Source: Bacillota bacterium
Lineage (GTDB): Bacteria; Bacillota; Clostridia; Lachnospirales; Lachnospiraceae
Assembly: GCA_023436065.1 (NCBI GenBank)
Contig: JAEZKU010000036.1
Location: 1-64,000 of the forward strand
Direction of reading: 5' to 3'
Length of the DNA: 64,000 bases
A model generated the notes under the pieces. It was not told where the DNA came from. It worked only from the letters and a program-made list of their open reading frames with translations, and ran no database searches. Positions 17,186 to 26,815 of the stretch are shown here, piece by piece (positions within the stretch are counted from its first letter, which is position 1; each line of letters starts with the position of its first letter). The position numbers were made by a program, and so were the translations under genes.

Positions 17186-18484
17186 CTAGATCAGCTTACG
17201 ATTATCTATGACCCTCTTGGCTTTCCCTTCCGACCTTTGAATTGTCTTCGGTTCAACCAGCTTCACCTTCACTGCAAGACCGAGAGCGGACTGAAGCACA
17301 TGGGTAATCTTCCTGGTCAGGCTTTCCAGCTCTTTAATCTCATCAGAGAAGAAGCGCTCTTCCACTTCCACTAAAACCTCCAGGGTATCTAGATTATTGA
17401 CACGGTCTACGATCAGCAGATAATGAGGACTGGTTTCTGCGATCTCAAGCAGCGCAGCTTCTACCTGGGAAGGGAACACATTCACACCTCGAATGATGAG
17501 CATATCGTCTGAACGTCCCTTGAAACGATCGATACGGGCTAAGGTTCTGCCGCATTCACACTTGTCGTAGGAAATGCTGGTCAAATCCTTTGTACGATAG
17601 CGGAACAACGGAAGTGCTTCCTTGGTGATTGTCGTAAATACAAGTTCGCCGACCTCACCCTCTTTACAGGGTTCCAGAGTATCCGGGTTAATGATCTCAG
17701 GTACAAAATGATCCTCATATACGTGTAGGCCCTTATGATACTCGCAATCTGCAGCAACACCCGGTCCGAGTATCTCACTCAGTCCATAGATGTCATAAGC
17801 CTTCAGATGAAGCTTTGCTTCAATCTCTTTTCTCATGTTCTCTGTCCAGGGCTCTGCACCGCAGATGGCTGCCTTCAGCTGAATATTTCCTATTTGTCCT
17901 GCTTCCTCCAGAGTTTCTGCGATATGTAATAAATAAGACGGTGTACATGCTATCGCTGTGGCACCAAAATCCTGCATCATCGTGATCAGCTTCTGCGTAT
18001 TGCCGGTGGACATGGGAATAACCGTAGCACCCAGATTCTCTGCACCGTAATGCAGACCAAGACCTCCGGTAAACAGACCGTAGCCGTAGGCAACCTGTAT
18101 CTTATCCTGCGGGCCGATACCTGCCATGGCAAGAACGCGTGCCACACATTCCTGCCAGAGATCGATATCCTTTCTGGTATATCCCACAACCGTTGCTTTT
18201 CCTGTCGTACCCGAGGATGCATGGATACGGACTACCTCAGATTGAGGAACAGCAAACAAACCAAAGGGGTAGTTATCTCTTAAATCATTTTTTGTCGTAA
18301 ATGGCAGCTTACTCAAATCATCAATGCTCCTGATATCTCCGGGCTCCAACCCCATCTGCTGCATTTTCTTTCTGTAGAATTCCACGCTGTGATAAACTCT
18401 GTCTACAATCTTCCTTAACCTTGCGCTCTGAAGATTATGGATTTCATCCCGACTCATACATTCCTTTGTCTCATTCCAAATCAT
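17186..18484 (-). CDS. paaK: Phenylacetate-CoA ligase family protein (copy 2)
   Basis: 432 residues. AMP-forming acyl-CoA ligase of the PaaK type, expected to link arylacetates to CoA with ATP. Motifs are HASSGTTGKATVVGYT (ATP loop, about residue 90), AYGYGLFTGGLGLHYG, YGLSEILGPGV, FRYRTKDLT and RGVNVFPSQVE (hinge). Its ATG overlaps the stop of the upstream ACT gene by 4 nt (ATGA), so the two are translationally coupled. It is clearly paralogous to the ligase at 21352-22659. Both flank iorAB, which supplies aryl-acyl-CoA or the reverse. Exact substrate and direction are unknown. Confidence 0.92.
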   Translation of the reverse strand: MIWNETKECMSRDEIHNLQSARLRKIVDRVYHSVEFYRKKMQQMGLEPGDIRSIDDLSKLPFTTKNDLRDNYPFGLFAVPQSEVVRIHASSGTTGKATVVGYTRKDIDLWQECVARVLAMAGIGPQDKIQVAYGYGLFTGGLGLHYGAENLGATVIPMSTGNTQKLITMMQDFGATAIACTPSYLLHIAETLEEAGQIGNIQLKAAICGAEPWTENMRKEIEAKLHLKAYDIYGLSEILGPGVAADCEYHKGLHVYEDHFVPEIINPDTLEPCKEGEVGELVFTTITKEALPLFRYRTKDLTSISYDKCECGRTLARIDRFKGRSDDMLIIRGVNVFPSQVEAALLEIAETSPHYLLIVDRVNNLDTLEVLVEVEERFFSDEIKELESLTRKITHVLQSALGLAVKVKLVEPKTIQRSEGKAKRVIDNRKLI

Positions 18485-18906
18485 GATATCAGATCCTCCT
18501 GTTCAGCAACGAGATATCCCGTAGATTTTAATACGGAAGCGGTCTTTGCAAGATCATCCGTGTTCAGGATCATGAGTGGAGCCTTTCCGTTTCGTAATAC
18601 GATGGAATAGATGTAATTAATGCCTATTCCGGCATCTGCTATGACATGAAGCATGCCATCCAGTACTCCGGGCTGATCTTCAAGCTCTACAGCCACCGCC
18701 TCAGAAACTTTTACGGCATATCCCTTGGCATTTAGAACCTCTTTAGCCCTCTCAGGTTGATCGACTACAATTCTGAGAATTGCAAATTCGGGTGTATCTA
18801 CCGATGCAATTGCTCTTAAGTTAATCCGGTTATCCTTCAGTACAGCTGTTACTCCCGCCAGACTGCCTATCTCATTCTGCACAAATACAGATAGCTGTTT
18901 AATCAT
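18481..18906 (-). CDS. Tandem ACT-domain protein (copy 1)
   Basis: 141 residues from the ATG at 18906, which has an AGGGGG ribosome site upstream; the longer frame to 18939 has none. Two ACT domains (IKQLSVFVQNEIGSLAGVTA and AVAVELEDQPGVLDGMLHVI) are in tandem. It lies between iorB and the ligase gene, with ATGA coupling to the latter. Such proteins are regularly encoded beside PaaK and IorAB in anaerobes and probably sense amino acids. Confidence 0.9.
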   Translation of the reverse strand: MIKQLSVFVQNEIGSLAGVTAVLKDNRINLRAIASVDTPEFAILRIVVDQPERAKEVLNAKGYAVKVSEAVAVELEDQPGVLDGMLHVIADAGIGINYIYSIVLRNGKAPLMILNTDDLAKTASVLKSTGYLVAEQEDLIS

Positions 18907-18943
18907 CCCATAACCCCCTTGATTTAAGATTGATATCACTTAT

Positions 18944-19516
18944 TTATTTAAGATTATATCCTATTTCAAATGCCTTTTTGTTAATATCCACGGTCTTTGC
19001 AGGTACGGTATCCTCGATCACCTTAAGCCATTCCTCCTTGGAGAAGTTCATATGCTGGGCCGCAACACCGAGTACTATAATATTAAATACCTTACTGTTT
19101 CCTAAATTCTTAGCTTCCTCCATTGCATCCACCCTGAATACGCGATGATGCTTTCCAAGATCCTCAAGGATATTCTCTGGGTATCTGGCTGCACCGATTA
19201 CCACCGGCATAGGATCGATACGATAATCATTGACGACAACCGCACCGCCTTCCTTTAAGAAATGTGCATATCGAAGTGCTTCCATTCTCTCAAAAGCAAT
19301 CAGGACATCAGCCTGACCTTCCTCCACAACGGGCTCGTTCACCTTGCCTCCGTAGCGTACAAAAGTAACTACGCTGCCTCCTCGCTGTGCCATACCATGC
19401 ACCTCGGAAAGCTTTACATCATAACCTGCCTGTATTGTCAATGCACCTAAAATTCGGCTGGTGAGCAGGGTACCCTGACCGCCTACCCCGACAATCATAA
19501 TATTCTTCGTCTCCAT
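18944..19516 (-). CDS. iorB: Indolepyruvate:ferredoxin oxidoreductase, beta subunit
   Basis: 190 residues from the ATG at 19516 (AAGGAGG upstream); it overlaps or abuts the end of iorA (stop at 19528, 11-nt gap). It is the gamma-domain subunit of the 2-oxoacid:ferredoxin oxidoreductase family, with GVGGQGTLLTSRIL at residues 8-21 and EVHGMAQRGGSVVTFVR at about 38-54. With IorA it oxidises aryl pyruvates (indole-, phenyl- and hydroxyphenylpyruvate) to aryl-acetyl-CoA and reduces ferredoxin. Confidence 0.95.
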   Translation of the reverse strand: METKNIMIVGVGGQGTLLTSRILGALTIQAGYDVKLSEVHGMAQRGGSVVTFVRYGGKVNEPVVEEGQADVLIAFERMEALRYAHFLKEGGAVVVNDYRIDPMPVVIGAARYPENILEDLGKHHRVFRVDAMEEAKNLGNSKVFNIIVLGVAAQHMNFSKEEWLKVIEDTVPAKTVDINKKAFEIGYNLK

Positions 19517-19527
19517 GGCTGTCCTCC

Positions 19528-21270
19528 TTATCTTAACTGTACCGGCTTGATCGCACCGAAGCGGCAGGCTGTTTCGCATAATCCGCAGCCGGTACACATC
19601 GTGTCATTGATTGCAATCGTTCCATTTTCCTTCTTGGTAATCGCAGGACATCCCGGCTTCATACACATACCGCATTTCTTACAAACCTCCGCATCAATTA
19701 CAAACTGCTTCTCAACCGGTGCCTTACTTAGTAATACACAGGGAGATTTGGTAATGATTACGGCCACTTCGTCCATCGCTGTTGCTTCCTTGACAACCTT
19801 CTCCAGACCTGCCACATCAAAGGCATTGATCTCATAAACATGATTAACCCCGACTGCTTTACAAAGCGCAGCTAAGTCTACTGCATAGGTAGCTTCTCCC
19901 ATCAGAGTCTTTCCGGTTGCAGCATGGTCCTGATGTCCGGTCATGCCGGTAGTAGAATTATCAAGGATCATTACTGTTCCTGTACCCTTATTGTATACCA
20001 TATTAATCAGGGAATTAATACCGGTATGCATGAAGGTAGAATCACCGATCACTGCTACCCAGTTCTTGATATAATCCTTCCCTTTTGCTTTTTCCATACC
20101 ATGCAGGGAAGAGATGCTGGCACCCATACAGACAGTCGTATCTACCACGCTTAAGGGTGCTACGGCTCCCAGTGTATAGCAGCCGATGTCTCCTGCACCG
20201 TGAATCTTCAGTTTATTCAGCACAGAATACACACTTCTGTGCGGGCATCCAGGGCAAAGGATCGGAGGACGGTTCGGCACCTGCGCAGCATGAACCAGAT
20301 TGAGCTTTTCGCCACCGATCGCTCTTCGGAGCAGATTAGCGGAATATTCTCCCTGAACGGTGAGAATCTCCTTCCCTGTTGCTTTGATTCCCCAGGATTT
20401 CACCTGTTCTTCAATAATCGGATCCAGCTCCTCTATTATGTATAAGTTCTCTACCTTGGAGGCAAATTCTTCAATCAGCTTTCTGGGCAAGGGATTGACT
20501 ATTCCCAGCTTCAGCACCGAAGCGTTCGGAAAAGCCTCCTTCACATAATGGTAAGGTATACCCGAGGTGATAAAACCATGCTTTGTATCCTGATATTCTA
20601 CCTTATTGATCGGGAAGCTACAGCCATCCTTTTCAAGTGCTGCCTCTCTGCTCTCTACTACAAGATGACGTCCCTTGGCATTACCGGGCATCATAACATT
20701 CTTAGCAATATCTCTTACATAGGGCTTATCATCTTTCTCTATTCGATCATTCAGCTCTACCATACCCTGAGAATGGGAAAGTCGGGTTGTTGATCTTACT
20801 ATGACAGGGGTATCATATTTTTCACTTAACTCAAAGGCAAATTTCACAAAATCCTTGGCTTCCTGACTATCGGAGGGTTCCAGTACCGGAACCTTGGCAG
20901 CTCTGGCTACCGCTCTGGTATCCTGCTCATTCTGTGAGCTGTAAAGTCCCGGATCATCTGCTACAATCGTCACCAGACCTCCGGTGACTCCGATGTAGGA
21001 TACGGTAAACAGAGGGTCTGCTGCGACATTAAGTCCGACATGTTTCATCGATGCCAGTGCCCTGACTCCGCTGATGGAAGCACCGATTGCCACTTCCATC
21101 GCCACCTTCTCATTCGGTGACCATTCTGAATATATCTCATCATATTTTACGATGTTCTCACTGATTTCTGTACTGGGTGTACCCGGATATGCAGCCGAAA
21201 CCTTACATCCTGCCTCATATGCACCTCTCGCAAAGGCTTCGTTACCAAGCATAATTACTTTCTTTGACAC
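19528..21270 (-). CDS. iorA: Indolepyruvate:ferredoxin oxidoreductase, alpha subunit
   Basis: 580 residues from a GTG at 21270, preceded by AAAGGAG. Domains in order are a pyrimidine-binding domain (AAYPGTPSTEISE, about 27-39), a transketolase-like middle domain, the thiamine-diphosphate site (GDIGCYTLG and GDSTFMHTGINSLIN), and a C-terminal ferredoxin domain with two 4Fe-4S motifs (CKKCGMCMKPGCP and CTGCGLCETACRF). It degrades transaminated aromatic amino acids. It is the core of a cluster with iorB, two ligase genes and two ACT genes. Confidence 0.97.
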   Translation of the reverse strand: MSKKVIMLGNEAFARGAYEAGCKVSAAYPGTPSTEISENIVKYDEIYSEWSPNEKVAMEVAIGASISGVRALASMKHVGLNVAADPLFTVSYIGVTGGLVTIVADDPGLYSSQNEQDTRAVARAAKVPVLEPSDSQEAKDFVKFAFELSEKYDTPVIVRSTTRLSHSQGMVELNDRIEKDDKPYVRDIAKNVMMPGNAKGRHLVVESREAALEKDGCSFPINKVEYQDTKHGFITSGIPYHYVKEAFPNASVLKLGIVNPLPRKLIEEFASKVENLYIIEELDPIIEEQVKSWGIKATGKEILTVQGEYSANLLRRAIGGEKLNLVHAAQVPNRPPILCPGCPHRSVYSVLNKLKIHGAGDIGCYTLGAVAPLSVVDTTVCMGASISSLHGMEKAKGKDYIKNWVAVIGDSTFMHTGINSLINMVYNKGTGTVMILDNSTTGMTGHQDHAATGKTLMGEATYAVDLAALCKAVGVNHVYEINAFDVAGLEKVVKEATAMDEVAVIITKSPCVLLSKAPVEKQFVIDAEVCKKCGMCMKPGCPAITKKENGTIAINDTMCTGCGLCETACRFGAIKPVQLR

Positions 21271-21351
21271 TATGTAAATCTCCTTTCGTATATCACTAAT
21301 GCTTCCGCTTAATTTTATCCTAACATATCTGCAAATGATTGCAAAGCGGTT

Positions 21352-22659
21352 TTACAAATCCTTACGTAAATCCGTCACTCTCTTCGCTTTTCCTTCAAAC
21401 CGCTGCAGACTTCTGGGTGCTACCAGCTTGATGGTTGCATCCAATCCGAGTACGACTCTTAGATTGGATTTTATTCTGTGCTCCAATTCGCCGAGCTTTG
21501 CATAGGAATCAAGCAGAGATTCGTCTGCAAGCTCCACCTTGATCTCTATACAGTCAAGGAAATTCTTACGGTCCACTACGATTTCATAATGTGCTCCGAT
21601 TTCCTGAACCTTCAGTAATACTTCCTCTATCTGACTCGGGAATACATTGACACCACGGATGATCAGCATATCATCGGAGCGTCCGGACAGATTCTCCATA
21701 CGGACCGTAGTTCTTCCACACTTACAGGGTTCATACATCAGTCGGGAGATATCCTTGGTACGATAGCGTATCAGCGGCAGTGCTTCCTTTGTGATACAGC
21801 TGATTACCAGTTCTCCCTTTGAGCCGGGAGGAAGCACCTCTTCTGTCTCCGGATCGATAATTTCAGGAATAAAATGATCTTCATTAATATGCATTCCACA
21901 TAGCTCAAGACATTCACCGGATACTCCGGGACCTATCAACTCACTCATACCGTAATTCTGGGTCACTTTCATTTCCCGACCCCAGAGCTTATACATCTCT
22001 TCACGCATGGGTTCAGTCATACCTTCTCCGCCGAAGAGACCTATTCTTACCTTCAAATCCTTCACCGGATCCAGACCCATCTGCCTCACTACCTCACCGA
22101 TATGCAGTGCATAGGAAGGTGTCGCAACCAACAAGGTGGTCTCAAAATCCTGCATATACATAATCTGCTTCTGGGTATTCCCCGAAGAGGTCGGACATAC
22201 TGTCGCACCGATGTTCTCAAGGCCGTAGTGTAGACCCAGTGCACCTGTGAACATACCATAGCCAAAACAGATCTGAGCTACATCCTCCTCCGTGGCTCCT
22301 CCCATGGCAGCAATTCTTGACACGCACTCGGTCCAGGTCTTGAGATCATTTCTTGTATAGCCGACTACTGTGGGCTTACCTGTCGTACCGGAGGAAGCAT
22401 GAACACGAACGAGTTCCTTTCTCGGAACTGTGAATAATCCAAAGGGATAATTATCTCTTAAGTCCTTCTTATTCGTAAAGGGTAACCGTTTCAGATCATC
22501 CAGACTCTTAATATCCTCCGGCTTTATCCCTGCTGCATCCATCTTCTCTCTGTAAGCCGGCACCTTTGTATAGACCCGATTTACAGTTTCCTGCAATCTT
22601 TTTAACTGAAGCTGTTCCATTTCCTTTCTCGGAAGTGTTTCTTCCTTTGCCCAAATCAT
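21352..22659 (-). CDS. paaK: Phenylacetate-CoA ligase family protein (copy 1)
   Basis: 435 residues, PaaK type. Motifs are HASSGTTGKPTVVGYT, CFGYGMFTGALGLHYG, YGMSELIGPGVSGECL, IRYRTKDIS and RGVNVFPSQIE. The Cys-rich loop EPCKCGRTT may bind a structural metal, as in its paralogue. AAAGGAGGATC lies 5-6 nt upstream of the ATG. It is the first gene of the iorAB cluster and is separated from the symporter gene by a ~230-nt leader with hairpins that repeat the ribosome-site sequence. Confidence 0.92.
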   Translation of the reverse strand: MIWAKEETLPRKEMEQLQLKRLQETVNRVYTKVPAYREKMDAAGIKPEDIKSLDDLKRLPFTNKKDLRDNYPFGLFTVPRKELVRVHASSGTTGKPTVVGYTRNDLKTWTECVSRIAAMGGATEEDVAQICFGYGMFTGALGLHYGLENIGATVCPTSSGNTQKQIMYMQDFETTLLVATPSYALHIGEVVRQMGLDPVKDLKVRIGLFGGEGMTEPMREEMYKLWGREMKVTQNYGMSELIGPGVSGECLELCGMHINEDHFIPEIIDPETEEVLPPGSKGELVISCITKEALPLIRYRTKDISRLMYEPCKCGRTTVRMENLSGRSDDMLIIRGVNVFPSQIEEVLLKVQEIGAHYEIVVDRKNFLDCIEIKVELADESLLDSYAKLGELEHRIKSNLRVVLGLDATIKLVAPRSLQRFEGKAKRVTDLRKDL

Positions 22660-22892
22660 GTTATGATCCTCCTTTAAGTACTAATAGATTTATCTAAGTG
22701 TATGGCAGGAGGATTTTCCTCCTTATTATCTGGTAAAATATTATATAGTGAACCGGAGGATTTATCCTCCCATTTTTCATATGCCCCTAAAACCGCCAAT
22801 AAGAAGCAAACTCAAAGGGCTTTTCACCCTATGAGCCAGCTTCTTTATAGCATGTTTCACATATAATCAATCACTTATCAGGTTACGTTCAT
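22660..22892 (-). promoter_or_regulatory. Hairpin-rich leader upstream of the aromatic cluster
   Basis: Reading the minus strand, a strong hairpin (AAGAAGC...GCTTCTT with inner GGCTCA..AGGG / GCCCTTTGAG, about 22802-22848) is followed by GGAGGATAAATCCTCC, a TATAATATTTT box (possible -10), GGAGGAAAATCCTCC, and then the real ribosome site AAAGGAGGATC before paaK. The first hairpin may terminate the symporter transcript. The other two contain TCCTCC, complementary to the ribosome site. Confidence 0.5.
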
Positions 22893-24419
22893 CTACTCCT
22901 CGATGGACTTCTTGGTGTGCACCGTTACCACCTCGTCATAGCAGGAGAACACCTCAGAAACCTTAGTCTTATCCATCTTGGGTGTAAGCAGGCTGACGAC
23001 AGGAACCACAACAAGACCCGCAAGCATTGCAATCGCACCGGCATTGATGGGGGATGCTATATACTTTAGATACAGATTGGATACGGTGATTCCTACTCCT
23101 GTCGCAAAGCAAGCCCAAACAGCCGGTTTAGTAACACCCTTCCAGTAGAGACCGTATAAGAACGGTGCAAGGAAGGATCCCGCAAGTGCACCCCAGCTGA
23201 TACCCATCAGCTGTGCAATAAAGGTCGGCGGATTAATTGCTATGATAACAGAAAGTGCGATAAAAGCCACAATCAGAATTCTCATAGTCAATATCTGCTT
23301 CTTTTCACTCATATTTTTTACCAGGTTACCCTTGATAAAGTCCAGTGTCAGAGTGGAACTGGAGGTCATGACCAGGGATGCAAGTGTAGACATGGAAGCT
23401 GATAATACTAATACAATAACAATTCCGATCAGCACGTCGGGCAGAGAAGACAGCATGTGCGGAACAATCGCATCATAAGCTATGCTTCCGTCAGCTTTAT
23501 AGATTGCTGCACTGTCATACAATCTGCCGAAACCGCCGAGGAAATAGCAGCCCCCCGATATCACAACCGCAAATATGGTAGATATAATGGTTCCCGACCG
23601 AATTGCTTTTTCATTTTTAATCGTATAAAATTTATGTACCATCTGCGGGAGACCCCAGGTTCCAAGGGAAGTAAGGATAATTACTCCTACCAGATTGATT
23701 GGATCGGGACCGAAGAAGGAAGAAAATGCTCCGGGCTGTCCCATGGTTGCAGGAATATCACTCTCATACTGTGCCAGGTTCTTTATGGCTTCCATAAAGC
23801 CTCCGTTATTGCCAAGCACAGCAGCAATGACAGCGACAATACCTCCCAACATGATGATGCCCTGGATAAAATCGTTGATGGCTGTTGCCATGTAGCCGCC
23901 AAGGATGACATAGATACCGGTTAAGACTGCCATGGCGAGCACACAATATATATAAGGTATATCAAAAGCCATTCCAAATAATCTGGAAAGACCGTTATAG
24001 ACAGATGCTGTATAAGGAATCAGGAAGATAAAAGCGATTGCAGAGGCAACCAGTCTGAGTGCGCTACTTTGATATCTGCTGCCAAAAAAATCAGGCATGG
24101 TAGTAGATTTTAGATGATGAGTCATGACACGGGTTCTTCTTCCCAAGATCACCCAGGCCAGAGCACTTCCCAGAAATGCATTACCGATACCGATCCAGGT
24201 CGCGGATATACCGTATTTCCATCCGAACTGACCGGCATAACCGACAAATACAACTGCTGAAAAATATGTAGTACCATAAGCAAATGCAGTAAGCCAGGGA
24301 CCAACAGCTCTTCCCCCAAGAACAAAATCACCTACACTGGTGGTATGCCTTCTTGCATATATACCTACCAGAATCATAACAGTAAAGAAAATGACCAAAA
24401 ACAAGCATTTTACTACCAT
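22893..24419 (-). CDS. Sodium:solute symporter (SSS family)
   Basis: 508 residues from the ATG at 24419 (GAGGG upstream; an in-frame GTG at 24434 is the alternative). Thirteen or so membrane segments are visible. SSS motifs include the N-terminal GDFVLGGRAVGPWLTAFAYG, the GGYMATAINDFIQGIIMLGG region and the TM8 segment SASMSTLASLVMTSSSTLT that holds the Na2-site serines. The substrate is unknown; its place upstream of the aryl-pyruvate cluster suggests uptake of an aromatic amino acid or organic acid, but this is only context. Confidence 0.88.
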   Translation of the reverse strand: MVVKCLFLVIFFTVMILVGIYARRHTTSVGDFVLGGRAVGPWLTAFAYGTTYFSAVVFVGYAGQFGWKYGISATWIGIGNAFLGSALAWVILGRRTRVMTHHLKSTTMPDFFGSRYQSSALRLVASAIAFIFLIPYTASVYNGLSRLFGMAFDIPYIYCVLAMAVLTGIYVILGGYMATAINDFIQGIIMLGGIVAVIAAVLGNNGGFMEAIKNLAQYESDIPATMGQPGAFSSFFGPDPINLVGVIILTSLGTWGLPQMVHKFYTIKNEKAIRSGTIISTIFAVVISGGCYFLGGFGRLYDSAAIYKADGSIAYDAIVPHMLSSLPDVLIGIVIVLVLSASMSTLASLVMTSSSTLTLDFIKGNLVKNMSEKKQILTMRILIVAFIALSVIIAINPPTFIAQLMGISWGALAGSFLAPFLYGLYWKGVTKPAVWACFATGVGITVSNLYLKYIASPINAGAIAMLAGLVVVPVVSLLTPKMDKTKVSEVFSCYDEVVTVHTKKSIEE

Positions 24420-24597
24420 CCCATAAACCCTCACTTTTTTTATTTCTTCAACGCTTCAACGCTTTAAAGCATCGGCACTTTAAAGCAATAATAACAAAAA
24501 AAGGAAGCCCTGTCAAGCTATAAATCGTCATATTCCTGCTTATCGTATGGCTGTTACTGTCGATTAACCTTCTTTAGAAATGGCAAACAGGACGTAA

Positions 24598-24671
24598 AAA
24601 ACCCGGGATCGATTGCTTACCTGATCCCGGGTTTTAACCTCCCGGTTGGCATTCGCCATGATCGGGAGGAT
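24598..24671 (-). terminator. Terminator downstream of DUF1294 gene, with a second hairpin
   Basis: A 13-bp stem AAAACCCGGGATC / GATCCCGGGTTTT (24598-24610 and 24623-24635) is followed on the minus strand by a U-rich tail (TTTTTTACG). Beside it, CCTCCCG...CGGGAGG (24638-24671) can form a second hairpin. Confidence 0.88.
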
Positions 24672-24684
24672 CTTATTATATTAA

Positions 24685-24969
24685 TTATATTAATCGCATC
24701 AGCAGAATTGCCGCAAGGATGTTGAGGATGATTGCAAGCGGAACCAGAATGATAAATTTCATATGCTTTGTCTTGTGACGAAACAGAAGCATACCGGCCA
24801 GAGAACCGACCCCACCGCCGATAAAAGCTATGAGTAAAAGTGTTCTCTCTGAAATTCTCCAAGCGTGATTCTTCGCTCTTTGTTTATCCACACCCATCAG
24901 GGCAAATCCCAGCAGGGAAGCAGCGATAAGCCAAACCGGTACAAGACCGTAACTGTAATTGATCATCAT
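24685..24969 (-). CDS. DUF1294 family small membrane protein
   Basis: 94 residues with three hydrophobic segments (about 8-26, 43-62, 70-92). The cytoplasmic loop GVDKQRAKNHAWRISERTLL and the FRHKTKHMKF motif are diagnostic of DUF1294. It follows aspS by 3 nt, so it is co-transcribed and probably translationally coupled. Function is unknown. Confidence 0.88.
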   Translation of the reverse strand: MMINYSYGLVPVWLIAASLLGFALMGVDKQRAKNHAWRISERTLLLIAFIGGGVGSLAGMLLFRHKTKHMKFIILVPLAIILNILAAILLMRLI

Positions 24970-24972
24970 AAA

Positions 24973-26766
24973 TTACTGCTTATCCTCCGGTACAATTGCA
25001 ATGTATAATTCCTGCAGCTGCTTATCATCCACTATATTCGGTGCATCTGTCATCAGATCGGAGGCATCCTTCACCTTAGGGAAAGCGATAACATCGCGGA
25101 TGCTGTCTTCCTGTGCCATCAGCATGACAAGACGATCTAAGCCGTAAGCAAGTCCTGCATGCGGGGGTACACCGTATTTGAACGCATTGAGCAGAAAACC
25201 AAAACGATCATAAGCCTGTTCCTTCGTGAAGCCAAGTACTTCAAACATCTTCTCCTGAACATCACTCTGGAAAATTCTCACGGAGCCTCCTCCGATTTCC
25301 GTACCATTTAGGGTAATATCATAAGCCTTTGCCCTGACCTTACCGGGATCCGTATCCAGAAGTGCCAGATCCTCATCCATAGGCATGGTGAAGGGGTGAT
25401 GCTTTGCTACATATCTGTCTTCCTCCTTGGAGTATTCCAATAACGGGAATTCGGTTACCCAGAGGAATTTATAATCATCCTTGCGAATCAATCCAAGGCT
25501 CTTTGCAATCTCTATTCTTAATGCACCCAGAACGGAAAATACGATATCGTCCTCATCTGCTGCAAAAAGAAGTAAGTCGCCGGGCTTGCCGTTCATAGCA
25601 GCAACAATAGCCTTCAGCTCCTCTTCTGTCATGAATTTGGCAAAGGAGGATTTGTAGGAACCTTCCGCTTCCACTGCGAGATATGCCAATCCTTTTGCAC
25701 CATAACCCTTAGCGAACTCTACCAGGGCATCTATCTTCTTACGAGGCATCTCTACCTGGCCCTCCGCATTGATACCGCGTACTGAGCCTCCCTTTTCCAA
25801 AGCTCCTGTAAATACAGAAAATCCACAATGCTTCACTACCTCGGAAATATTCTTCAGCTCCAGACCGAAACGGATATCCGGCTTATCGGAACCAAAGCGC
25901 TCCATAGCTTCTGCGTAGGGCATTCTCTGGATCGGCAACGGCACGTCAATACCAATGCTTTCCTTAAACATCTTCTGTAACAGGCGTTCGTTGACGTCGA
26001 TCACGTCATCCACATCAACAAAGGACAGCTCCATATCAATCTGAGTGAATTCAGGTTGTCTGTCTGCACGAAGATCCTCATCACGGAAGCATTTCGCGAT
26101 CTGGAAATAGCGGTCATAGCCGGCTACCATTAATAATTGCTTGAATAACTGAGGAGACTGTGGCAGCGCATAGAAATTTCCCGGATGCACACGGCTCGGA
26201 ACAAGATAATCCCTGGCACCCTCGGGTGTGCTTTTACAGAGGATCGGGGTCTCCACTTCAATAAATCCTTCTTCAGCCAGAAACTGACGGGTAACATTCG
26301 CAACCTTGCTGCGCAGAATCAGATTTCTCTGAATATCGGGACGACGCAGGTCCAGATAACGGTATTTCAGTCTGAGTTCCTCCTTGGTCTTACTCTCCTC
26401 TTCAATCTGGAACGGAGGAGTATCTGCTTCAGACAGAATTCTCAGCTCTTTCGCACGGATTTCAATATCTCCCGTTGCCAGATTCTCATTCACGGCGCCG
26501 GAACGTGCCTCAACCTTACCTACTACAGCAATGACGAACTCGCTCCTAAGCTTTTCTGCCTTCGCAAAATTCTCATTTCCACAGTCACTTTCCTCAAAAA
26601 TTATCTGTAACAGACCGGAACGGTCTCTCATATCCACAAAAATGATACCGCCTTTATTTCTGCTCTTTTGAACCCAACCCATGATGGTTACGGTTTCGCC
26701 GATGTTTTTATTCGATACTTCCGTGCATCTATGGCTTCTGTGTAAGCCTTTCATTGCTTCCGCCAT
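24973..26766 (-). CDS. aspS: Aspartyl-tRNA synthetase
   Basis: 597 residues, full length for bacterial class IIb AspRS. The N-terminal OB-fold anticodon domain spans about 1-110 (GWVQKSRNKGGIIFVDMRDR), followed by class II motif 2 (FRDEDLRADRQPEFTQID), the bacterial GAD insertion (about 290-410) and motif 3 (GLAYGLDRLVMLM). AAAGGAGAG precedes the ATG. In many clostridia aspS directly follows hisS; here they are about 17.5 kb apart. Confidence 0.98.
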   Translation of the reverse strand: MAEAMKGLHRSHRCTEVSNKNIGETVTIMGWVQKSRNKGGIIFVDMRDRSGLLQIIFEESDCGNENFAKAEKLRSEFVIAVVGKVEARSGAVNENLATGDIEIRAKELRILSEADTPPFQIEEESKTKEELRLKYRYLDLRRPDIQRNLILRSKVANVTRQFLAEEGFIEVETPILCKSTPEGARDYLVPSRVHPGNFYALPQSPQLFKQLLMVAGYDRYFQIAKCFRDEDLRADRQPEFTQIDMELSFVDVDDVIDVNERLLQKMFKESIGIDVPLPIQRMPYAEAMERFGSDKPDIRFGLELKNISEVVKHCGFSVFTGALEKGGSVRGINAEGQVEMPRKKIDALVEFAKGYGAKGLAYLAVEAEGSYKSSFAKFMTEEELKAIVAAMNGKPGDLLLFAADEDDIVFSVLGALRIEIAKSLGLIRKDDYKFLWVTEFPLLEYSKEEDRYVAKHHPFTMPMDEDLALLDTDPGKVRAKAYDITLNGTEIGGGSVRIFQSDVQEKMFEVLGFTKEQAYDRFGFLLNAFKYGVPPHAGLAYGLDRLVMLMAQEDSIRDVIAFPKVKDASDLMTDAPNIVDDKQLQELYIAIVPEDKQ

Positions 26767-26815
26767 GTTCTTCTCTCCTTTTATCCGTTTTCATAATGCA
26801 ATTATTTTATAATGC

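Noticed and set aside
24617..24862. 81-codon minus-strand frame overlapping the DUF1294 gene
   Set aside because: A different frame of the same region; the DUF1294 frame has the family motifs.
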